A stretch of DNA of 64,000 nt from contig CM056395.1 in NCBI GenBank assembly GCA_029718625.1, positions 26,778,160 through 26,842,159 of the forward strand, in the 5' to 3' direction. Shown here in pieces: positions 15,001 to 30,000 of this stretch. Made by a program: the position numbers and the translations under genes. A model generated the notes under the pieces. That model was not told where the DNA came from. It saw nothing but the letters and a program-made list of their open reading frames with translations, and did no database searches. Every line of letters starts with the position of its first letter. Position 1 is the stretch's first letter. The DNA comes from Synaphobranchus kaupii (lineage: Eukaryota; Chordata; Actinopteri; Anguilliformes; Synaphobranchidae).

Positions 15001-18000
15001 CTTGTTGTGGTGGGAGATACAGTTGTAGTTGCCTGGCGATGTGTGGTGGTAAGAGATTCAGTTGTTGCAGGACTTTCAGTTGTGGTTGGAACATTTGTTT
15101 GGCTTGGAGCTGCACTTGTAGTTAGCGGTATTGTTGTAATTGCTGCAGCAGCTGTTGTTCCCACAGTTGTTGTGGTGGGAGATACAGTTGTAGTTCTTGG
15201 ACGATGTGTGGTGGTAAGAGATTCAGTTGTTGCAGGACTTTCAGTTGTCGTTGGAGCATTTGTTTGGCTTGGAGCTGCACTTGTAGTTGGCCGTATTGTT
15301 GTAATTGCTGCAGCAGTTGTTGTTCCCACATTTGTAGTGGTGGGAGATACAGTTGTAGTTCTTGGATGTTGTGTGGTGGTTAGCGATTCAGTTGTTGCAG
15401 GACTTTCAGTTGTGGTTGGAATATTTGTTGTGGTGTGAGCTGCACTTCTACTTGGAAGAATTGTTGTGGTTGGTTCTACAGTTGTAGTTTTTGCTGCTGC
15501 TGTAGTGCGAGGTACAGTTGTAGTTGCTTGGCGTTGTGTGGTGGTTAGAGATTCAGTTGTTGCCGGTCTTTCAGTTGTGGTTGGAACATTTGATGTGGTG
15601 TGAGCAGCACTTGTAGTTGGCGGTATTGTTGTAATTGCTACAGCAGCTGTTGTTCCCACAGTTGTTGTGGTGGGAGATACAGTTGTAGTTCTTGGACGAT
15701 GTGTGGTGGTTAGAGATTCAGTTGTTGCAGGACTTTCAGTTGTGGTTGGAATATTTGTTTGGCTTGGAGGTACACTTTTAGTTCGAGCAATTGTTGTAAT
15801 TGCTGCAACAGTTGTAGTTTCTGCACTTGTTGTGGTGGGAGATACAGTTGTAGTTGCCTGGCGTTGTGTGGTGGTTAGAGATTCAGTTGTTGCAGGCCTT
15901 TCAGTTGTGGTTGGAATATTTGTTGTGGTGTGAGCTGCACTTGTAGTTGGATGAATTGTTGTGGTTGGTGCTAGAGTTGTAGTTTTTGCTGCTGTTGTAG
16001 TGTGAGGTACAGTTGTAGTTGCTTGGCGTTGTGTGGTGGTTAGAGATTCAGTTGTTGCCGGTCTTTCAGTTGTGGTTGGAACATTTGATGTGGTGTGAGC
16101 TGCACTTGTAGTTGGCGGTATTGTTGTAATTGCTGCAGCAGCTGTTGTTCCCACAGTTGTTGTGGTGGGAGATACAGTTGTAGTTCTTGGACGATGTGTG
16201 GTGGTTAGAGATTCAGTTGTTGCAGGACTTTCAGTTGTGGTTGGAATATTTGTTTGGGTTGGAGGTACACTTTTAGTTGGAGCAATAGTTGTAATTGCTG
16301 CAACAGTTGTAGTTTCTGCACTTGTTGTGGTGGGAGATACAGTTGTAGTTGCCTGGCGTTGTGTGGTGGTTAGAGATTCAGTTGTTGCAGGCCTTTCAGT
16401 TGTGGTTGGAATATTTGTTGTGGTGTGAGCTGCACTTGTAGTTGGATGAATTGTTGTGGTTGGTGCTAGAGTTGTAGTTTTTGCTGCTGCTGTAGTGTGA
16501 GGTACAGTTGTAGTTGCTTGGCGATGTGTGGTGGTAAGAGATTCAGTTGTTGCAGGACTTTCAGTTGTGGTTGGAACATTTGTTTGGCTTGGAGCGGCAC
16601 TTGTAGTTGGCGGTATTGTTGTAATTGCTGCAGCAGCTGTTGTTCCCACAGTTGTTGTGGTGGGAGATACAGTTGTAGTTCTTGGACGATGTGTGGTGGT
16701 AAGAGATTCAGTTGTTGCAGGACTTTCAGTTGTCGTTGGAGCATTTGTTTGGCTTGGAGCTGCACTTGTAGTTGGCCGTATTGTTGTAATTGCTGCAGCA
16801 GTTGTTGTTCCCACATTTGTAGTGGTGGGAGATACAGTTGTAGTTCTTGGATGTTGTGTGGTGGTTAGCGATTCAGTTGTTGCAGGACTTTCAGTTGTGG
16901 TTGGAATATTTGTTGTGGTGTGAGCTGCACTTCTACGTGTAAGAATTGTTGTGGTTGGTTCTACAGTTGTAGTTTTTGCTGCTGCTGTAGTGCGAGGTAC
17001 AGTTGTAGTTGCTTGGCGTTGTGTGGTGGTTAGAGATTCAGTTGTTGCCGGTCTTTCAGTTGTGGTTGGAACATTTGATGTGGTGTGAGCTGCACTTGTA
17101 GTTGGCGGTATTGTTGTAATTGCTGCAGCAGCTGTTGTTCCCACAGTTGTTGTGGTGGGAGATACAGTTGTAGTTCTTGGACGATGTGTGGTGGTAAGAG
17201 ATTCAGTTGTTGCAGGACTTTCAGTTGTTGTTGGAGCATTTGTTTGGCTTGGAGCTGCACTTGTAGTTGGCCGTATTGTTGTAATTGCTGCAGCAGTTGT
17301 TGTTCCCACATTTGTAGTGGTGGGAGATACAGTTGTAGTTCTTGGATGTTGTGTGGTGCTTAGCGATTCAGTTGTTGCAGGACTTTCAGTTGTGGTTGGA
17401 ATATTTGTTTGGGTTGGAGGTACACTTTTAGTTGGAGCAATAGTTGTAATTGCTGCAACAGTTGTAGTTTCTGCACTTGTTGTGGTGGGAGATACAGTTG
17501 TAGTTGCCTGGCGTTGTGTGGTGGTTAGAGATTCAGTTGTTGCAGGCCTTTCAGTTGTGGTTGGAATATTTGTTGTGGTGTGAGCTGCACTTGTAGTTGG
17601 ATGAATTGTTGTGGTTGGTGCTAGAGTTGTAGTTTTTGCTGCTGCTGTAGTGTGAGGTACAGTTGTAGTTGCTTGGCGATGTGTGGTGGTAAGAGATTCA
17701 GTTGTTGCAGGACTTTCAGTTGTGGTTGGAACATTTGTTTGGCTTGGAGCGGCACTTGTAGTTGGCGGTATTGTTGTAATTGCTGCAGCAGCTGTTGTTC
17801 CCACAGTTGTTGTGGTGGGAGATACAGTTGTAGTTCTTGGACGATGTGTGGTGGTAAGAGATTCAGTTGTTGCAGGACTTTCAGTTGTCGTTGGAGCATT
17901 TGTTTGGCTTGGAGCTGCACTTGTAGTTGGCCGTATTGTTGTAATTGCTGCAGCAGTTGTTGTTCCCACATTTGTAGTGGTGGGAGATACAGTTGTAGTT

Positions 18001-21000
18001 CTTGGATGTTGTGTGGTGGTTAGCGATTCAGTTGTTGCAGGACTTTCAGTTGTGGTTGGAATATTTGTTGTGGTGTGAGCTGCACTTCTACGTGTAAGAA
18101 TTGTTGTGGTTGGTTCTACAGTTGTAGTTTTTGCTGCTGCTGTAGTGCGAGGTACAGTTGTAGTTGCTTGGCGTTGTGTGGTGGTTAGAGATTCAGTTGT
18201 TGCCGGTCTTTCAGTTGTGGTTGGAACATTTGATGTGGTGTGAGCTGCACTTGTAGTTGGCGGTATTGTTGTAATTGCTGCAGCAGCTGTTGTTCCCACA
18301 GTTGTTGTGGTGGGAGATACAGTTGTAGTTCTTGGACGATGTGTGGTGGTAAGAGATTCAGTTGTTGCAGGACTTTCAGTTGTTGTTGGAGCATTTGTTT
18401 GGCTTGGAGCTGCACTTGTAGTTGGCCGTATTGTTGTAATTGCTGCAGCAGTTGTTGTTCCCACATTTGTAGTGGTGGGAGATACAGTTGTAGTTCTTGG
18501 ATGTTGTGTGGTGCTTAGCGATTCAGTTGTTGCAGGACTTTCAGTTGTGGTTGGAATATTTGTTTGGGTTGGAGGTACACTTTTAGTTCGAGCAATTGTT
18601 GTAATTGCTGCAACAGTTGTAGTTTCTGCACTTGTTGTTGTGGGAGATACAGTTGTAGTTGCCTGGCGATGTGTGGTGGTAAGAGATTCAGTTGTTGCAG
18701 GACTTTCAGTTGTGGTTGGAACATTTGTTTGGCTTGGAGCTGCACTTGTAGTTAGCGGTATTGTTGTAATTGCTGCAGCAGCTGTTGTTCCCACAGTTGT
18801 TGTGGTGGGAGATACAGTTGTAGTTCTTGGACGATGTGTGGTGGTAAGAGATTCAGTTGTTGCAGGACTTTCAGTTGTCGTTGGAGCATTTGTTTGGCTT
18901 GGAGCTGCACTTGTAGTTGGCCGTATTGTTGTAATTGCTGCAGCAGTTGTTGTTCCCACATTTGTAGTGGTGGGAGATACAGTTGTAGTTCTTGGATGTT
19001 GTGTGGTGGTTAGCGATTCAGTTGTTGCAGGACTTTCAGTTGTGGTTGGAATATTTGTTGTGGTGTGAGCTGCACTTCTACTTGGAAGAATTGTTGTGGT
19101 TGGTTCTACAGTTGTAGTTTTTGCTGCTGCTGTAGTGCGAGGTACAGTTGTAGTTGCTTGGCGTTGTGTGGTGGTTAGAGATTCAGTTGTTGCCGGTCTT
19201 TCAGTTGTGGTTGGAACATTTGATGTGGTGTGAGCAGCACTTGTAGTTGGCGGTATTGTTGTAATTGCTACAGCAGCTGTTGTTCCCACAGTTGTTGTGG
19301 TGGGAGATACAGTTGTAGTTCTTGGACGATGTGTGGTGGTTAGAGATTCAGTTGTTGCAGGACTTTCAGTTGTGGTTGGAACATTTGTTTGGCTTGGAGC
19401 GGCACTTGTAGTTGGCGGTATTGTTGTAATTGCTGCAGCAGCTGTTCCCACAGTTGTTGTGGTGGGAGATACAGTTGTAGTTCTTGGACGATGTGTGGTG
19501 GTAAGAGATTCAGTTGTTGCAGGACTTTCAGTTGTCATTGGAGCATTTGTTTGGCTTGGAGCTGCACTTGTAGTTGGCCGTATTGTTGTAATTGCTGCAG
19601 CAGTTGTTGTTCCCACATTTGTAGTGGTGGGAGATACAGTTGTAGTTCTTGGATGTTGTGTGGTGGTTAGCGATTCAGTTGTTGCAGGACTTTCAGTTGT
19701 GGTTGGAATATTTGTTGTGGTGTGAGCTGCACTTCTACTTGTAAGAATTGTTGTGGTTGGTTCTACAGTTGTAGTTTTTGCTGCTGCTGTAGTGCGAGGT
19801 ACAGTTGTAGTTGCTTGGCGTTGTGTGGTGGTTAGAGATTCAGTTGTTGCCGGTCTTTCAGTTGTGGTTGGAACATTTGATGTGGTGTGAGCTGCACTTG
19901 TAGTTGGCGGTATTGTTGTAATTGCTGCAGCAGCTGTTGTTCCCACAGTTGTTGTGGTGGGAGATACAGTTGTAGTTCTTGGACGATGTGTGGTGGTAAG
20001 AGATTCAGTTGTTGCAGGACTTTCAGTTGTTGTTGGAGCATTTGTTTGGCTTGGAGCTGCACTTGTAGTTGGCCGTATTGTTGTAATTGCTGCAGCAGTT
20101 GTTGTTCCCACATTTGTAGTGGTGGGAGATACAGTTGTAGTTCTTGGATGTTGTGTGGTGGTTAGCGATTCAGTTGTTGCAGGACTTTCAGTTGTGGTTG
20201 GAATATTTGTTTGGGTTGGAGGTACACTTTTAGTTGGAGCGATTGTTGTAATTGCTGCAATAGTTGTAGTTTCTGCACTTGTTGTGGTGGGAGATACAGT
20301 TGTAGTTGCCTGGCGATGTGTGGTGGTAAGAGATTCAGTTGTTGCAGGACTTTCAGTTGTGGTTGGAACATTTGTTTGGCTTGGAGCTGCACTTGTAGTT
20401 AGCGGTATTGTTGTAATTGCTGCAGCAGCTGTTGTTCCCACAGTTGTTGTGGTGGGAGATACAGTTGTAGTTCTTGGACGATGTGTGGTGGTAAGAGATT
20501 CAGTTGTTGCAGGACTTTCAGTTGTCGTTGGAGCATTTGTTTGGCTTGGAGCTGCACTTGTAGTTGGCCGTATTGTTGTAATTGCTGCAGCAGTTGTTGT
20601 TCCCACATTTGTAGTGGTGGGAGATACAGTTGTAGTTCTTGGATGTTGTGTGGTGGTTAGCGATTCAGTTGTTGCAGGACTTTCAGTTGTGGTTGGAATA
20701 TTTGTTGTGGTGTGAGCTGCACTTCTACTTGGAAGAATTGTTGTGGTTGGTTCTACAGTTGTAGTTTTTGCTGCTGCTGTAGTGCGAGGTACAGTTGTAG
20801 TTGCTTGGCGTTGTGTGGTGGTTAGAGATTCAGTTGTTGCCGGTCTTTCAGTTGTGGTTGGAACATTTGATGTGGTGTGAGCAGCACTTGTAGTTGGCGG
20901 TATTGTTGTAATTGCTACAGCAGCTGTTGTTCCCACAGTTGTTGTGGTGGGAGATACAGTTGTAGTTCTTGGACGATGTGTGGTGGTTAGAGATTCAGTT

Positions 21001-24000
21001 GTTGCAGGACTTTCAGTTGTGGTTGGAATATTTGTTTGGCTTGGAGGTACACTTTTAGTTCGAGCAATTGTTGTAATTGCTGCAACAGTTGTAGTTTCTG
21101 CACTTGTTGTGGTGGGAGATACAGTTGTAGTTGCCTGGCGTTGTGTGGTGGTTAGAGATTCAGTTGTTGCAGGCCTTTCAGTTGTGGTTGGAATATTTGT
21201 TGTGGTGTGAGCTGCACTTGTAGTTGGATGAATTGTTGTGGTTGGTGCTAGAGTTGTAGTTTTTGCTGCTGTTGTAGTGTGAGGTACAGTTGTAGTTGCT
21301 TGGCGTTGTGTGGTGGTTAGAGATTCAGTTGTTGCCGGTCTTTCAGTTGTGGTTGGAACATTTGATGTGGTGTGAGCTGCACTTGTAGTTGGCGGTATTG
21401 TTGTAATTGCTGCAGCAGCTGTTGTTCCCACAGTTGTTGTGGTGGGAGATACAGTTGTAGTTCTTGGACGATGTGTGGTGGTTAGAGATTCAGTTGTTGC
21501 AGGACTTTCAGTTGTGGTTGGAATATTTGTTTGGGTTGGAGGTACACTTTTAGTTGGAGCAATAGTTGTAATTGCTGCAACAGTTGTAGTTTCTGCACTT
21601 GTTGTGGTGGGAGATACAGTTGTAGTTGCCTGGCGTTGTGTGGTGGTTAGAGATTCAGTTGTTGCAGGCCTTTCAGTTGTGGTTGGAATATTTGTTGTGG
21701 TGTGAGCTGCACTTGTAGTTGGATGAATTGTTGTGGTTGGTGCTAGAGTTGTAGTTTTTGCTGCTGCTGTAGTGTGAGGTACAGTTGTAGTTGCTTGGCG
21801 ATGTGTGGTGGTAAGAGATTCAGTTGTTGCAGGACTTTCAGTTGTGGTTGGAACATTTGTTTGGCTTGGAGCGGCACTTGTAGTTGGCGGTATTGTTGTA
21901 ATTGCTGCAGCAGCTGTTGTTCCCACAGTTGTTGTGGTGGGAGATACAGTTGTAGTTCTTGGACGATGTGTGGTGGTAAGAGATTCAGTTGTTGCAGGAC
22001 TTTCAGTTGTCGTTGGAGCATTTGTTTGGCTTGGAGCTGCACTTGTAGTTGGCCGTATTGTTGTAATTGCTGCAGCAGTTGTTGTTCCCACATTTGTAGT
22101 GGTGGGAGATACAGTTGTAGTTCTTGGATGTTGTGTGGTGGTTAGCGATTCAGTTGTTGCAGGACTTTCAGTTGTGGTTGGAATATTTGTTGTGGTGTGA
22201 GCTGCACTTCTACGTGTAAGAATTGTTGTGGTTGGTTCTACAGTTGTAGTTTTTGCTGCTGCTGTAGTGCGAGGTACAGTTGTAGTTGCTTGGCGTTGTG
22301 TGGTGGTTAGAGATTCAGTTGTTGCCGGTCTTTCAGTTGTGGTTGGAACATTTGATGTGGTGTGAGCTGCACTTGTAGTTGGCGGTATTGTTGTAATTGC
22401 TGCAGCAGCTGTTGTTCCCACAGTTGTTGTGGTGGGAGATACAGTTGTAGTTCTTGGACGATGTGTGGTGGTAAGAGATTCAGTTGTTGCAGGACTTTCA
22501 GTTGTTGTTGGAGCATTTGTTTGGCTTGGAGCTGCACTTGTAGTTGGCCGTATTGTTGTAATTGCTGCAGCAGTTGTTGTTCCCACATTTGTAGTGGTGG
22601 GAGATACAGTTGTAGTTCTTGGATGTTGTGTGGTGCTTAGCGATTCAGTTGTTGCAGGACTTTCAGTTGTGGTTGGAATATTTGTTTGGGTTGGAGGTAC
22701 ACTTTTAGTTGGAGCAATAGTTGTAATTGCTGCAACAGTTGTAGTTTCTGCACTTGTTGTGGTGGGAGATACAGTTGTAGTTGCCTGGCGTTGTGTGGTG
22801 GTTAGAGATTCAGTTGTTGCAGGCCTTTCAGTTGTGGTTGGAATATTTGTTGTGGTGTGAGCTGCACTTGTAGTTGGATGAATTGTTGTGGTTGGTGCTA
22901 GAGTTGTAGTTTTTGCTGCTGCTGTAGTGTGAGGTACAGTTGTAGTTGCTTGGCGATGTGTGGTGGTAAGAGATTCAGTTGTTGCAGGACTTTCAGTTGT
23001 GGTTGGAACATTTGTTTGGCTTGGAGCGGCACTTGTAGTTGGCGGTATTGTTGTAATTGCTGCAGCAGCTGTTGTTCCCACAGTTGTTGTGGTGGGAGAT
23101 ACAGTTGTAGTTCTTGGACGATGTGTGGTGGTAAGAGATTCAGTTGTTGCAGGACTTTCAGTTGTCGTTGGAGCATTTGTTTGGCTTGGAGCTGCACTTG
23201 TAGTTGGCCGTATTGTTGTAATTGCTGCAGCAGTTGTTGTTCCCACATTTGTAGTGGTGGGAGATACAGTTGTAGTTCTTGGATGTTGTGTGGTGGTTAG
23301 CGATTCAGTTGTTGCAGGACTTTCAGTTGTGGTTGGAATATTTGTTGTGGTGTGAGCTGCACTTCTACGTGTAAGAATTGTTGTGGTTGGTTCTACAGTT
23401 GTAGTTTTTGCTGCTGCTGTAGTGCGAGGTACAGTTGTAGTTGCTTGGCGTTGTGTGGTGGTTAGAGATTCAGTTGTTGCCGGTCTTTCAGTTGTGGTTG
23501 GAACATTTGATGTGGTGTGAGCTGCACTTGTAGTTGGCGGTATTGTTGTAATTGCTGCAGCAGCTGTTGTTCCCACAGTTGTTGTGGTGGGAGATACAGT
23601 TGTAGTTCTTGGACGATGTGTGGTGGTAAGAGATTCAGTTGTTGCAGGACTTTCAGTTGTTGTTGGAGCATTTGTTTGGCTTGGAGCTGCACTTGTAGTT
23701 GGCCGTATTGTTGTAATTGCTGCAGCAGTTGTTGTTCCCACATTTGTAGTGGTGGGAGATACAGTTGTAGTTCTTGGATGTTGTGTGGTGCTTAGCGATT
23801 CAGTTGTTGCAGGACTTTCAGTTGTGGTTGGAATATTTGTTTGGGTTGGAGGTACACTTTTAGTTCGAGCAATTGTTGTAATTGCTGCAACAGTTGTAGT
23901 TTCTGCACTTGTTGTTGTGGGAGATACAGTTGTAGTTGCCTGGCGATGTGTGGTGGTAAGAGATTCAGTTGTTGCAGGACTTTCAGTTGTGGTTGGAACA

Positions 24001-27000
24001 TTTGTTTGGCTTGGAGCTGCACTTGTAGTTAGCGGTATTGTTGTAATTGCTGCAGCAGCTGTTGTTCCCACAGTTGTTGTGGTGGGAGATACAGTTGTAG
24101 TTCTTGGACGATGTGTGGTGGTAAGAGATTCAGTTGTTGCAGGACTTTCAGTTGTCGTTGGAGCATTTGTTTGGCTTGGAGCTGCACTTGTAGTTGGCCG
24201 TATTGTTGTAATTGCTGCAGCAGTTGTTGTTCCCACATTTGTAGTGGTGGGAGATACAGTTGTAGTTCTTGGATGTTGTGTGGTGGTTAGCGATTCAGTT
24301 GTTGCAGGACTTTCAGTTGTGGTTGGAATATTTGTTGTGGTGTGAGCTGCACTTCTACTTGGAAGAATTGTTGTGGTTGGTTCTACAGTTGTAGTTTTTG
24401 CTGCTGCTGTAGTGCGAGATACAGTTGTAGTTGCTTGGCGTTGTGTGGTGGTTAGAGATTCAGTTGTTGCCGGTCTTTCAGTTGTGGTTGGAACATTTGA
24501 TGTGGTGTGAGCAGCACTTGTAGTTGGCAGTATTGTTGTAATTGCTACAGCAGCTGTTGTTCCCACAGTTGTTGTGGTGGGAGATACAGTTGTAGTTCTT
24601 GGACGATGTGTGGTGGTTAGAGATTCAGTTGTTGCAGGACTTTCAGTTGTGGTTGGAATATTTGTTTGGCTTGGAGGTACACTTTTAGTTCGAGCAATTG
24701 TTGTAATTGCTGCAACAGTTGTAGTTTCTGCACTTGTTGTGGTGGGAGATACAGTTGTAGTTGCCTGGCGTTGTGTGGTGGTTAGAGATTCAGTTGTTGC
24801 AGGCCTTTCAGTTGTGGTTGGAATATTTGTTGTGGTGTGAGCTGCACTTGTAGTTGGATGAATTGTTGTGGTTGGTGCTAGAGTTGTAGTTTTTGCTGCT
24901 GTTGTAGTGTGAGGTACAGTTGTAGTTGCTTGGCGTTGTGTGGTGGTTAGAGATTCAGTTGTTGCCGGTCTTTCAGTTGTGGTTGGAACATTTGATGTGG
25001 TGTGAGCTGCACTTGTAGTTGGCGGTATTGTTGTAATTGCTGCAGCAGCTGTTGTTCCCACAGTTGTTGTGGTGGGAGATACAGTTGTAGTTCTTGGACG
25101 ATGTGTGGTGGTTAGAGATTCAGTTGTTGCAGGACTTTCAGTTGTGGTTGGAATATTTGTTTGGGTTGGAGGTACACTTTTAGTTGGAGCAATAGTTGTA
25201 ATTGCTGCAACAGTTGTAGTTTCTGCACTTGTTGTGGTGGGAGATACAGTTGTAGTTGCCTGGCGTTGTGTGGTGGTTAGAGATTCAGTTGTTGCAGGCC
25301 TTTCAGTTGTGGTTGGAATATTTGTTGTGGTGTGAGCTGCACTTGTAGTTGGATGAATTGTTGTGGTTGGTGCTAGAGTTGTAGTTTTTGCTGCTGCTGT
25401 AGTGTGAGGTACAGTTGTAGTTGCTTGGCGATGTGTGGTGGTAAGAGATTCAGTTGTTGCAGGACTTTCAGTTGTGGTTGGAACATTTGTTTGGCTTGGA
25501 GCGGCACTTGTAGTTGGCGGTATTGTTGTAATTGCTGCAGCAGCTGTTGTTCCCACAGTTGTTGTGGTGGGAGATACAGTTGTAGTTCTTGGACGATGTG
25601 TGGTGGTAAGAGATTCAGTTGTTGCAGGACTTTCAGTTGTCGTTGGAGCATTTGTTTGGCTTGGAGCTGCACTTGTAGTTGGCCGTATTGTTGTAATTGC
25701 TGCAGCAGTTGTTGTTCCCACATTTGTAGTGGTGGGAGATACAGTTGTAGTTCTTGGATGTTGTGTGGTGGTTAGCGATTCAGTTGTTGCAGGACTTTCA
25801 GTTGTGGTTGGAATATTTGTTGTGGTGTGAGCTGCACTTCTACGTGTAAGAATTGTTGTGGTTGGTTCTACAGTTGTAGTTTTTGCTGCTGCTGTAGTGC
25901 GAGGTACAGTTGTAGTTGCTTGGCGTTGTGTGGTGGTTAGAGATTCAGTTGTTGCCGGTCTTTCAGTTGTGGTTGGAACATTTGATGTGGTGTGAGCTGC
26001 ACTTGTAGTTGGCGGTATTGTTGTAATTGCTGCAGCAGCTGTTGTTCCCACAGTTGTTGTGGTGGGAGATACAGTTGTAGTTCTTGGACGATGTGTGGTG
26101 GTAAGAGATTCAGTTGTTGCAGGACTTTCAGTTGTTGTTGGAGCATTTGTTTGGCTTGGAGCTGCACTTGTAGTTGGCCGTATTGTTGTAATTGCTGCAG
26201 CAGTTGTTGTTCCCACATTTGTAGTGGTGGGAGATACAGTTGTAGTTCTTGGATGTTGTGTGGTGCTTAGCGATTCAGTTGTTGCAGGACTTTCAGTTGT
26301 GGTTGGAATATTTGTTTGGGTTGGAGGTACACTTTTAGTTGGAGCAATAGTTGTAATTGCTGCAACAGTTGTAGTTTCTGCACTTGTTGTGGTGGGAGAT
26401 ACAGTTGTAGTTGCCTGGCGTTGTGTGGTGGTTAGAGATTCAGTTGTTGCAGGCCTTTCAGTTGTGGTTGGAATATTTGTTGTGGTGTGAGCTGCACTTG
26501 TAGTTGGATGAATTGTTGTGGTTGGTGCTAGAGTTGTAGTTTTTGCTGCTGCTGTAGTGTGAGGTACAGTTGTAGTTGCTTGGCGATGTGTGGTGGTAAG
26601 AGATTCAGTTGTTGCAGGACTTTCAGTTGTGGTTGGAACATTTGTTTGGCTTGGAGCGGCACTTGTAGTTGGCGGTATTGTTGTAATTGCTGCAGCAGCT
26701 GTTGTTCCCACAGTTGTTGTGGTGGGAGATACAGTTGTAGTTCTTGGACGATGTGTGGTGGTAAGAGATTCAGTTGTTGCAGGACTTTCAGTTGTCGTTG
26801 GAGCATTTGTTTGGCTTGGAGCTGCACTTGTAGTTGGCCGTATTGTTGTAATTGCTGCAGCAGTTGTTGTTCCCACATTTGTAGTGGTGGGAGATACAGT
26901 TGTAGTTCTTGGATGTTGTGTGGTGGTTAGCGATTCAGTTGTTGCAGGACTTTCAGTTGTGGTTGGAATATTTGTTGTGGTGTGAGCTGCACTTCTACGT

Positions 27001-30000
27001 GTAAGAATTGTTGTGGTTGGTTCTACAGTTGTAGTTTTTGCTGCTGCTGTAGTGCGAGGTACAGTTGTAGTTGCTTGGCGTTGTGTGGTGGTTAGAGATT
27101 CAGTTGTTGCCGGTCTTTCAGTTGTGGTTGGAACATTTGATGTGGTGTGAGCTGCACTTGTAGTTGGCGGTATTGTTGTAATTGCTGCAGCAGCTGTTGT
27201 TCCCACAGTTGTTGTGGTGGGAGATACAGTTGTAGTTCTTGGACGATGTGTGGTGGTAAGAGATTCAGTTGTTGCAGGACTTTCAGTTGTTGTTGGAGCA
27301 TTTGTTTGGCTTGGAGCTGCACTTGTAGTTGGCCGTATTGTTGTAATTGCTGCAGCAGTTGTTGTTCCCACATTTGTAGTGGTGGGAGATACAGTTGTAG
27401 TTCTTGGATGTTGTGTGGTGCTTAGCGATTCAGTTGTTGCAGGACTTTCAGTTGTGGTTGGAATATTTGTTTGGGTTGGAGGTACACTTTTAGTTCGAGC
27501 AATTGTTGTAATTGCTGCAACAGTTGTAGTTTCTGCACTTGTTGTTGTGGGAGATACAGTTGTAGTTGCCTGGCGATGTGTGGTGGTAAGAGATTCAGTT
27601 GTTGCAGGACTTTCAGTTGTGGTTGGAACATTTGTTTGGCTTGGAGCTGCACTTGTAGTTAGCGGTATTGTTGTAATTGCTGCAGCAGCTGTTGTTCCCA
27701 CAGTTGTTGTGGTGGGAGATACAGTTGTAGTTCTTGGACGATGTGTGGTGGTAAGAGATTCAGTTGTTGCAGGACTTTCAGTTGTCGTTGGAGCATTTGT
27801 TTGGCTTGGAGCTGCACTTGTAGTTGGCCGTATTGTTGTAATTGCTGCAGCAGTTGTTGTTCCCACATTTGTAGTGGTGGGAGATACAGTTGTAGTTCTT
27901 GGATGTTGTGTGGTGGTTAGCGATTCAGTTGTTGCAGGACTTTCAGTTGTGGTTGGAATATTTGTTGTGGTGTGAGCTGCACTTCTACTTGGAAGAATTG
28001 TTGTGGTTGGTTCTACAGTTGTAGTTTTTGCTGCTGCTGTAGTGCGAGGTACAGTTGTAGTTGCTTGGCGTTGTGTGGTGGTTAGAGATTCAGTTGTTGC
28101 CGGTCTTTCAGTTGTGGTTGGAACATTTGATGTGGTGTGAGCAGCACTTGTAGTTGGCGGTATTGTTGTAATTGCTACAGCAGCTGTTGTTCCCACAGTT
28201 GTTGTGGTGGGAGATACAGTTGTAGTTCTTGGACGATGTGTGGTGGTTAGAGATTCAGTTGTTGCAGGACTTTCAGTTGTGGTTGGAATATTTGTTTGGC
28301 TTGGAGGTACACTTTTAGTTCGAGCAATTGTTGTAATTGCTGCAACAGTTGTAGTTTCTGCACTTGTTGTGGTGGGAGATACAGTTGTAGTTGCCTGGCG
28401 TTGTGTGGTGGTTAGAGATTCAGTTGTTGCAGGCCTTTCAGTTGTGGTTGGAATATTTGTTGTGGTGTGAGCTGCACTTGTATTTGGATGAATTGTTGTG
28501 GTTGGTGCTAGAGTTGTAGTTTTTGCTGCTGTTGTAGTGTGAGGTACAGTTGTAGTTGCTTGGCGTTGTGTGGTGGTTAGAGATTCAGTTGTTGCCGGTC
28601 TTTCAGTTGTGGTTGGAACATTTGATGTGGTGTGAGCTGCACTTGTAGTTGGCGGTATTGTTGTAATTGCTGCAGCAGCTGTTGTTCCCACAGTTGTTGT
28701 GGTGGGAGATACAGTTGTAGTTCTTGGACGATGTGTGGTGGTTAGAGATTCAGTTGTTGCAGGACTTTCAGTTGTGGTTGGAATATTTGTTTGGGTTGGA
28801 GGTACACTTTTAGTTGGAGCAATAGTTGTAATTGCTGCAACAGTTGTAGTTTCTGCACTTGTTGTGGTGGGAGATACAGTTGTAGTTGCCTGGCGTTGTG
28901 TGGTGGTTAGAGATTCAGTTGTTGCAGGCCTTTCAGTTGTGGTTGGAATATTTGTTGTGGTGTGAGCTGCACTTGTAGTTGGATGAATTGTTGTGGTTGG
29001 TGCTAGAGTTGTAGTTTTTGCTGCTGCTGTAGTGTGAGGTACAGTTGTAGTTGCTTGGCGATGTGTGGTGGTAAGAGATTCAGTTGTTGCAGGACTTTCA
29101 GTTGTGGTTGGAACATTTGTTTGGCTTGGAGCGGCACTTGTAGTTGGCGGTATTGTTCTAATTGCTGCAGCAGCTGTTGTTCCCACAGTTGTTGTGGTGG
29201 GAGATACAGTTGTAGTTCTTGGACGATGTGTGGTGGTAAGAGATTCAGTTGTTGCAGGACTTTCAGTTGTCGTTGGAGCATTTGTTTGGCTTGGAGCTGC
29301 ACTTGTAGTTGGCCGTATTGTTGTAATTGCTGCAGCAGTTGTTGTTCCCACATTTGTAGTGGTGGGAGATACAGTTGTAGTTCTTGGATGTTGTGTGGTG
29401 GTTAGCGATTCAGTTGTTGCAGGACTTTCAGTTGTGGTTGGAATATTTGTTGTGGTGTGAGCTGCACTTCTACGTGTAAGAATTGTTGTGGTTGGTTCTA
29501 CAGTTGTAGTTTTTGCTGCTGCTGTAGTGCGAGGTACAGTTGTAGTTGCTTGGCGTTGTGTGGTGGTTAGAGATTCAGTTGTTGCCGGTCTTTCAGTTGT
29601 GGTTGGAACATTTGATGTGGTGTGAGCTGCACTTGTAGTTGGCGGTATTGTTGTAATTGCTGCAGCAGCTGTTGTTCCCACAGTTGTTGTGGTGGGAGAT
29701 ACAGTTGTAGTTCTTGGACGATGTGTGGTGGTAAGAGATTCAGTTGTTGCAGGACTTTCAGTTGTTGTTGGAGCATTTGTTTGGCTTGGAGCTGCACTTG
29801 TAGTTGGCCGTATTGTTGTAATTGCTGCAGCAGTTGTTGTTCCCACATTTGTAGTGGTGGGAGATACAGTTGTAGTTCTTGGATGTTGTGTGGTGCTTAG
29901 CGATTCAGTTGTTGCAGGACTTTCAGTTGTGGTTGGAATATTTGTTTGGGTTGGAGGTACACTTTTAGTTCGAGCAATTGTTGTAATTGCTGCAACAGTT

